10,648 nt of DNA from an uncultured Ruminococcus sp. (lineage in GTDB: Bacteria; Bacillota; Clostridia; Oscillospirales; Ruminococcaceae), in NCBI GenBank assembly GCA_946537565.1, contig CAMNFW010000057.1, positions 1 to 10,648 on the forward strand, in the 5' to 3' direction. Below are positions 6,927 to 10,648 of the stretch, in pieces. The notes beneath the pieces were generated by a model. That model saw only the letters and a list, made by a program, of their open reading frames with translations. It had not been told where the DNA came from and ran no database searches. The translations under genes were made by a program, and so were the position numbers. Every line of letters begins with the position of its first letter. The first letter of the stretch is position 1.

Positions 6927-8327
6927 CTACTCATTGACGGGGAGGGTTATAGTAACAGTAGTGCCTTTGCCTTCGCCCTTGCTGGATATTTCAAGGGATC
7001 CGCCGTGCATTGAGATTATCTCGTCAGCCACGGCAAGACCGATGCCTGAGCCTCGTCTTGTATGATTAGCCTTATAAAACTTGGTTTTGACCTTTGCCAG
7101 GTCAGAGCCTTTGATACCCACGCCGGTATCTGTAACAGAAACTATGACATTTCCTTCCTCTTCGTAAGCCTTGATAGTAACGGTATCACCGTCAGAGGAA
7201 TACTTCACGGCATTGTCTATTACATTGATAAACACCTGACGTATGCGGTTCTTATCGCCGAAAACAAAGGGCAGCATTTCAGGTTCATCATAAATGATCT
7301 TTTTATTTTCACGCCTTGCCTTATCGCTGTAGATCAGCACTGCATCGCCCAGCTCGGCAAGGATATCCATTTTTGAGCTTTGCAAAGTGAAATGACCGCT
7401 CTGCATTCGTGAGAAATCCAGCAGCTCCTCCACCATTTGTGAAAGACGCTCCGTTTCGCTCACTATAACACCTACACCTTTACGGGTAGTTTCCGGGTCT
7501 TCGCCTGCGTCCACCATAAGAGTTTCCGCCCAGCCTTTAATGGCGGTGAGAGGGGTTCTCAGCTCATGGGAAACGGAGGATATGAATTCATTTTTCATAG
7601 CCTCAGCAGTGGAAAGCTCATTAGCCATATGGTTGATAGCGGTGCAAAGCTCACCGATCTCGTCATCGCTGTTATTTTCGATACGGACGGAAAAATCGCC
7701 CATAGCAAATTTTCTGGCGATAGTGCTTATCTGTCTTATCGGCCGGACAATGGAATTGGCGAAATACAGACCGGTAATGACAATGATAAGGATAATGACA
7801 GCGGAGATCACAGTGACCATAAGGACATAGCCTTTGATAGTGCTGTCGATCTGAGTCATTGAAGTTACCATTCTGACTGAGCTGTATTCGCTGTTCATTG
7901 AAGAGATAGGAACAGACACAGCCAGTATTTTCTCGCCGCCTGAGAGTCTGCCGATATAGGAGCCTTCACCAGTCTCCATAGCCTGCTCATAATCCGGCAT
8001 TATATAGTCGCCGTCCGGTGAAAATCCTGAGGAGGTGAGAGTGACCCGTCCACGGGAATTTACAGCCATAAGCTCGATCTTGTCCTTCTCATTGAAGGTC
8101 TCCAGCATATTTCTCATTTCAGCTGAGAAATTAGCTGAGCTGTCCTGGGAATGGATACTCAGCACGCTGGTAACGGCGTTGATCTTTGACAGAAGATACT
8201 GTTTTGCGGAGCTGTAGAAATAGCTCTGGATAACATATACAACGACCAGCTCAATAACCACCAAGGCAAGCACAATAACTCCCAGGTTATTGAAGAGCCA
8301 GCGCTTGGTTATACTCTTCTTTCCCAT
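6927..8327 (-). CDS. Membrane sensor histidine kinase (HAMP-HisKA-HATPase)
   Basis: A 466-residue two-component sensor kinase. TM1 is about 14-34, followed by an extracytoplasmic region of about 130 residues (35-166), TM2 about 167-189, HAMP 190-242, HisKA with SHELRTPLTAIKG (phosphoacceptor H254), and a HATPase domain with the N-box NVIDNAVKY (368-376), G1 DTGVGI (400-405), F-box KFYKA and G2 GSGIGLA (426-432). All catalytic motifs are intact. The outer region contains RGRVTLTSS and SGGEKILAVSVPIS, which look like the beta-strands of a Cache/PDC-type sensor fold, an inference from pattern only. The protein resembles PhoR/WalK/VicK-type kinases, but no PAS domain follows HAMP. The ATG overlaps the response regulator stop in a TAATG junction with no strong ribosome binding site of its own, implying coupled translation. 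Confidence 0.95.
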   Translation of the reverse strand: MGKKSITKRWLFNNLGVIVLALVVIELVVVYVIQSYFYSSAKQYLLSKINAVTSVLSIHSQDSSANFSAEMRNMLETFNEKDKIELMAVNSRGRVTLTSSGFSPDGDYIMPDYEQAMETGEGSYIGRLSGGEKILAVSVPISSMNSEYSSVRMVTSMTQIDSTIKGYVLMVTVISAVIILIIVITGLYFANSIVRPIRQISTIARKFAMGDFSVRIENNSDDEIGELCTAINHMANELSTAEAMKNEFISSVSHELRTPLTAIKGWAETLMVDAGEDPETTRKGVGVIVSETERLSQMVEELLDFSRMQSGHFTLQSSKMDILAELGDAVLIYSDKARRENKKIIYDEPEMLPFVFGDKNRIRQVFINVIDNAVKYSSDGDTVTIKAYEEEGNVIVSVTDTGVGIKGSDLAKVKTKFYKANHTRRGSGIGLAVADEIISMHGGSLEISSKGEGKGTTVTITLPVNE

Positions 8328-9028
8328 TACTGCATATCATTCCATTTATATCCATAGCCCCAGATAGTTATGATATACTTAGGATTTGAAGGTTCTTCCT
8401 CTATCTTCATTCTTATTCTTCTGATATTGACATCGACGATCTTATCATCGCCGTAATAGCTTTCGCCCCAGATATGATTAAGGATACTTGCACGGTCAAG
8501 GGCAGTATTCTTGTTGTTCATGAAGAATTCAAGTATCTGATATTCGACCTGAGTAAGCTCTATCTGTCTGCCGTTTTTAGTGACAGTACGGCTTTTGAGA
8601 TTGAGGACGAAGGGACCGGATTCAATAACCGACTGTTTTTCATTTTTGATGAAGCTCATGCACACACGCCTGTAGATCGCATCAACACGGGCAGTCAGCT
8701 CTGAGGGTGAAAAGGGCTTGGTGATATAGTCATCAGCACCTATCATAAGACCGCTGACCTTATCCATTTCCTGGGTTCTGGCAGTGAGCATTATTATACC
8801 GATAGTAGAGCTTTTTTCTCTGATTTTTTTGCAGACCGTGAAGCCGTCGATACCGGGCATCATTATGTCCAGCAGAACGATATCGAAGTTTCCGTGTTCA
8901 CTCTCAAAGGTTTTGAGGGCAGCCTCGCCGCAGTTTACGTCCACAACGTCATAGCCTGCACGTTTGAGGTTTATGACAACGAACTCACGGATAGTATCCT
9001 CGTCCTCACAAATAAGTATACGTTTCAT
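8327..9028 (-). CDS. OmpR/PhoB-family response regulator
   Basis: A 233-residue regulator. The receiver domain (1-117) has the acidic pocket E8-D9, phosphoacceptor D54 in VLLDIMMPGIDG, T82 in MLTART and K104 in ITKPFSP. The C-terminal winged helix (about 135-230) shows VEYQILEFFMNN, ILNHIWGESYYGDDKIVDVNIRRIRMKI and YIITIWGYGYKW, characteristic of OmpR/PhoB DNA-binding domains, which usually bind tandem direct half-sites. It is almost certainly the partner of the kinase encoded directly downstream. Its ribosome binding site AAGGAG lies inside the end of the lipoprotein gene. The kinase stimulus and target genes are not evident; autoregulation of the operon is possible. Confidence 0.96.
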   Translation of the reverse strand: MKRILICEDEDTIREFVVINLKRAGYDVVDVNCGEAALKTFESEHGNFDIVLLDIMMPGIDGFTVCKKIREKSSTIGIIMLTARTQEMDKVSGLMIGADDYITKPFSPSELTARVDAIYRRVCMSFIKNEKQSVIESGPFVLNLKSRTVTKNGRQIELTQVEYQILEFFMNNKNTALDRASILNHIWGESYYGDDKIVDVNIRRIRMKIEEEPSNPKYIITIWGYGYKWNDMQ

Positions 9029-9034
9029 GAAATA

Positions 9035-10354
9035 TCACTCCTTGAATACAAATCTTACAGCAGCTTCCGGTGCAGAAATGGAAAGACCGTCATCATTTTC
9101 CTCCGAAGCCTGCGGGACGAAGACCAGATAAGCCTGTTCGCCCTTGGTATGTATCAGCATATAGCCGCTGGAGATTCTGTCTTCTCTTGAAGCTGAATCA
9201 TCAGCACAGTAGATACGCATCAGCTCTCGTCCGGCTGAACCATTGGAATAGGTGCAGAACACCAGCTCATCGTTTACTGCATCACGTTTGATAGTGACCT
9301 TATTCCGCCATTTTTCGGGAAATATAAACAAATATCCCAATCCAACGCTATAGTAGGAGGTGAGCTTGCGTTCAAGTTTATTATTTGAATTGATGTACAT
9401 CCAGTTAGTGAGCCTCAGCTGTTCGCTCTCGGAGGTATCCTCATAACCGGGAGCGATAAACTGGACGGGAATTTCAAGGGTACCGTCGCCGTCGGCATCG
9501 AAGCTTGTGCAGCCGGAGGGACGGAGGGTAGCAGCAGATTCCTCAGGTGAAGAAAAAACCTTTCCAAGCCCGTTTTCATCCATAAACACAACATCGGTCT
9601 GGATATATCCTGCACCTGAAACAGCGTCGATATACAGACCTGTAAGACCTGAGCGGATCTCGCCGTAGCTAAGGTTGTCGAATTCAGTGAAGCTGCCGCT
9701 GAGATCGGAGCTGTACTTGTGATACATACCAGCCTGATCGAGCTTATAAGCCTCGGCAGAAGCCGGACTGCTGCCGTTGGAACCAGCAAGCAGCAGGAAT
9801 TCATTTTCGCTGTCCTTGTCCATATCAGTGACATCGAAGAAGGAATAGCCTTCAGAAAATGTTTGTTCGAGGAAGCCGTCCCTGTAATTATAGATAGAGA
9901 CATTTTTCTCAGAGCGGTTAATAAGGCTGCTTCCGATTATAAGGTTAACTCTTTCGTTATCGCCCAGATGAGAGATCATGACCTTTTCGATCTCGGTGCC
10001 CTCAGCTGGAGTATCACAGACAGAACGCCATTTATCGTCCTCCTGGTCGAGAATATTTATACGCAGAGTATTTTCTTCCACAGTCAAGCTGTTTTTTTCA
10101 TAGAAAACGACTGCCTCATTGCCGCCGTCACCGTCAATATCCTCAACTATAAAAGCAGAAAGATATTTTCCGGACTTAGGATATTTCAGACTTATAGAAC
10201 TGCCGGCAGCATCAGTGAGAGCGCTGTAGATCTGTTCCTGCTGAGCGCTGAGCTTAGGCGGAGCCATAAGGTTATCAATACTTGTGCCGAACGTGCAGCC
10301 GGACAGTATTGCCGTCAGGACACAAGTCAGCACAAGCGCTATTGTTTTTTTCAT
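9035..10354 (-). CDS. Secreted lipoprotein with FG-GAP/VCBS-like Ca-binding repeats
   Basis: A 439-residue predicted lipoprotein. The signal peptide is MKKTIALVLTCVLTAILSGC, with lipobox LSGC (17-20) and lipidated Cys20, so it should be anchored on the outer face of the membrane. Three Ca-loop motifs of the DxDxDGxxE type appear: DIDGDGGNE (72-80), DMDKDSENE (177-185) and DADGDGTLE (286-294), each followed by a hydrophobic strand (AVVFYE, FLLLAG, IPVQFI). A weaker relative is GDNERVNLIIG (131-141). This spacing suggests blades of a beta-propeller of the FG-GAP/VCBS type, which often bind ligand or carbohydrate; I infer the fold and do not recognise the protein. The second half (about 340-439) is a different, strand-rich region with no known motif. 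The start lacks a strong ribosome binding site (GAAAG only). The gene ends 6 nt before the response regulator, so it is the first gene of the two-component operon. Confidence 0.85.
   Translation of the reverse strand: MKKTIALVLTCVLTAILSGCTFGTSIDNLMAPPKLSAQQEQIYSALTDAAGSSISLKYPKSGKYLSAFIVEDIDGDGGNEAVVFYEKNSLTVEENTLRINILDQEDDKWRSVCDTPAEGTEIEKVMISHLGDNERVNLIIGSSLINRSEKNVSIYNYRDGFLEQTFSEGYSFFDVTDMDKDSENEFLLLAGSNGSSPASAEAYKLDQAGMYHKYSSDLSGSFTEFDNLSYGEIRSGLTGLYIDAVSGAGYIQTDVVFMDENGLGKVFSSPEESAATLRPSGCTSFDADGDGTLEIPVQFIAPGYEDTSESEQLRLTNWMYINSNNKLERKLTSYYSVGLGYLFIFPEKWRNKVTIKRDAVNDELVFCTYSNGSAGRELMRIYCADDSASREDRISSGYMLIHTKGEQAYLVFVPQASEENDDGLSISAPEAAVRFVFKE
9038..9043 (-). promoter_or_regulatory. Ribosome binding site of the response regulator inside the lipoprotein gene
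   Basis: AAGGAG directly precedes the lipoprotein TGA stop and lies 9 nt before the response regulator ATG at 9026-9028. Ribosomes finishing the lipoprotein would uncover and occupy the same site, linking synthesis of the two proteins. Confidence 0.8.
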
Positions 10355-10385
10355 ACTTTCATTTATAAAGTTATAATATCCATGT

Positions 10386-10431
10386 CCGGAGGCTGACGAA
10401 GAGCTGCAAACTCTTGGGAGACCATCTCCGG
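10386..10431 (-). promoter_or_regulatory. Potentially structured leader upstream of the lipoprotein operon
   Basis: Several complementary segments lie in 46 nt: an outer pair CCGGAG (10386-10391) with CTCCGG (10426-10431), an inner hairpin AAGAG (10399-10403) with CTCTT (10411-10415), and an alternative small hairpin GGAGA (10417-10421) with TCTCC (10425-10429) that would compete with the outer pair. Mutually exclusive pairings are what a regulatory leader shows, but no known riboswitch family is recognisable and no promoter is clear upstream. A TATAAC element about 20 nt before the lipoprotein ATG is the nearest -10-like sequence; if used, this structure would not be transcribed. Confidence 0.3.
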
Positions 10432-10470
10432 GCGAGGATAGGATTTTAATATAAGGACAATAATTTTATA

Positions 10471-10648
10471 TGGCATTAAGCTGACACTAAACTGCATTTT
10501 CAGGAAAATCGCCATGACAACGCACCGCCTGACGTTGACATTTAGCTGACACAAAATCGCAGTTCATGAAAAGTAAGCTGAACCAAAATCGAATTACAGA
10601 AATAGTCGCACCAAAAAGTACCGGAGCCTCTTCTGTGCTGTATGCGAT
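10471..10648. mobile_element. Possible end of an IS21-type insertion sequence, running off the right edge
   Basis: IS21-family elements (istA/istB) begin with TG and carry several direct repeats of a transposase-binding sequence inside each end. The block starting TGGCATTAAGCTGACAC at 10471, followed by repeat copies inward, fits that layout. No transposase gene is inside the window: the last 60 bases contain only short open stretches without a credible start. The assignment is an inference from repeat architecture; arrays of regulator sites for the adjacent operon are the main alternative. Confidence 0.35.
10476..10605. repeat. Cluster of degenerate direct repeats with about 32-bp spacing
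   Basis: AGCTGACAC occurs at 10479-10487 and 10544-10552, with the variant AGCTGAACC at 10576-10584; the steps are 65 and 32 nt, close to two units and one unit. AAAATCG occurs at 10505-10511, 10553-10559 and 10585-10591. The second and third copies share AGCTGA, AAAATCG and the spacing between them. A degraded extra copy around 10511-10540 has TGACA at 10515 and 10536. Spacing of about three helical turns suggests repeated protein-binding sites. Confidence 0.65.

Noticed and set aside
9719..10396. 225-codon plus-strand open frame opposite the lipoprotein gene
   Set aside because: The minus-strand frame has a signal peptide, lipobox and repeat motifs; the antisense frame has none of these and is a shadow of it.
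10363..10554. 63-codon minus-strand open frame upstream of the lipoprotein gene
   Set aside because: It runs through the direct-repeat cluster and the palindromic leader, has no ribosome binding site and its translation looks non-coding.
10476..10605. CRISPR array
   Set aside because: The repeats are degenerate, only three or four copies, and the roughly 32-bp unit leaves no room for unique spacers; no cas gene is nearby.
10490..10648. Minus-strand frame open from the right edge for about 52 codons
   Set aside because: It ends inside the repeat cluster, resembles no family, and its length is unremarkable; it may be non-coding DNA or the inside of an insertion sequence end.

Overview
The window looks like chromosome of a Gram-positive, low-to-mid GC anaerobe of the Oscillospiraceae, most likely Ruminococcus and plausibly close to R. 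albus. The evidence is a cytoplasmic GH94 cellobiose phosphorylase at the left edge, Firmicutes-type recA, recX, rimO, pgsA and YqhQ genes, strong GGAGG-type ribosome binding sites, and a consensus sigma-A promoter. All recognisable genes read on the minus strand, so transcription runs from right to left.

Right to left: (1) 10355-10648 has no convincing gene. It holds a cluster of degenerate direct repeats of about 32 bp, which resembles the terminal transposase-binding repeats of an IS21-type insertion sequence, and a potentially structured leader. (2) 6927-10354 is a tight three-gene unit: a secreted lipoprotein with Ca-binding-type DxDxDG repeats, an OmpR/PhoB-type response regulator and a membrane histidine kinase. 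(3) 1176-6833 is a housekeeping run: DUF1385 (YqhQ), prmC, recA, recX, rimO and pgsA. Four of its five junctions overlap (7, 1, 4 and 17 nt); only recX-rimO has a gap (134 nt). (4) 664-1062 encodes a small winged-helix regulator of the DtxR/MntR type, closed by a clear intrinsic terminator at 588-621. (5) 1-394 is the 5' end of the cellobiose phosphorylase gene, with its own strong promoter and a palindrome in the leader.

The genes fall into three functional groups. The lipoprotein-regulator-kinase unit looks like an envelope-sensing system in which the lipoprotein may be an accessory sensor or a product of the same pathway. The middle run joins translation-factor modification (PrmC), recombination (RecA and its modulator RecX), ribosome modification (RimO) and phosphatidylglycerol synthesis (PgsA). 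The left edge begins intracellular cellobiose use, as expected of a cellulolytic gut bacterium. I see no CRISPR array, tRNA, rRNA or phage gene. The least ordinary points are the repeat cluster at the right edge, the lipoprotein joined to the two-component system, and the DtxR-like protein that appears to lack the family's metal ligands.
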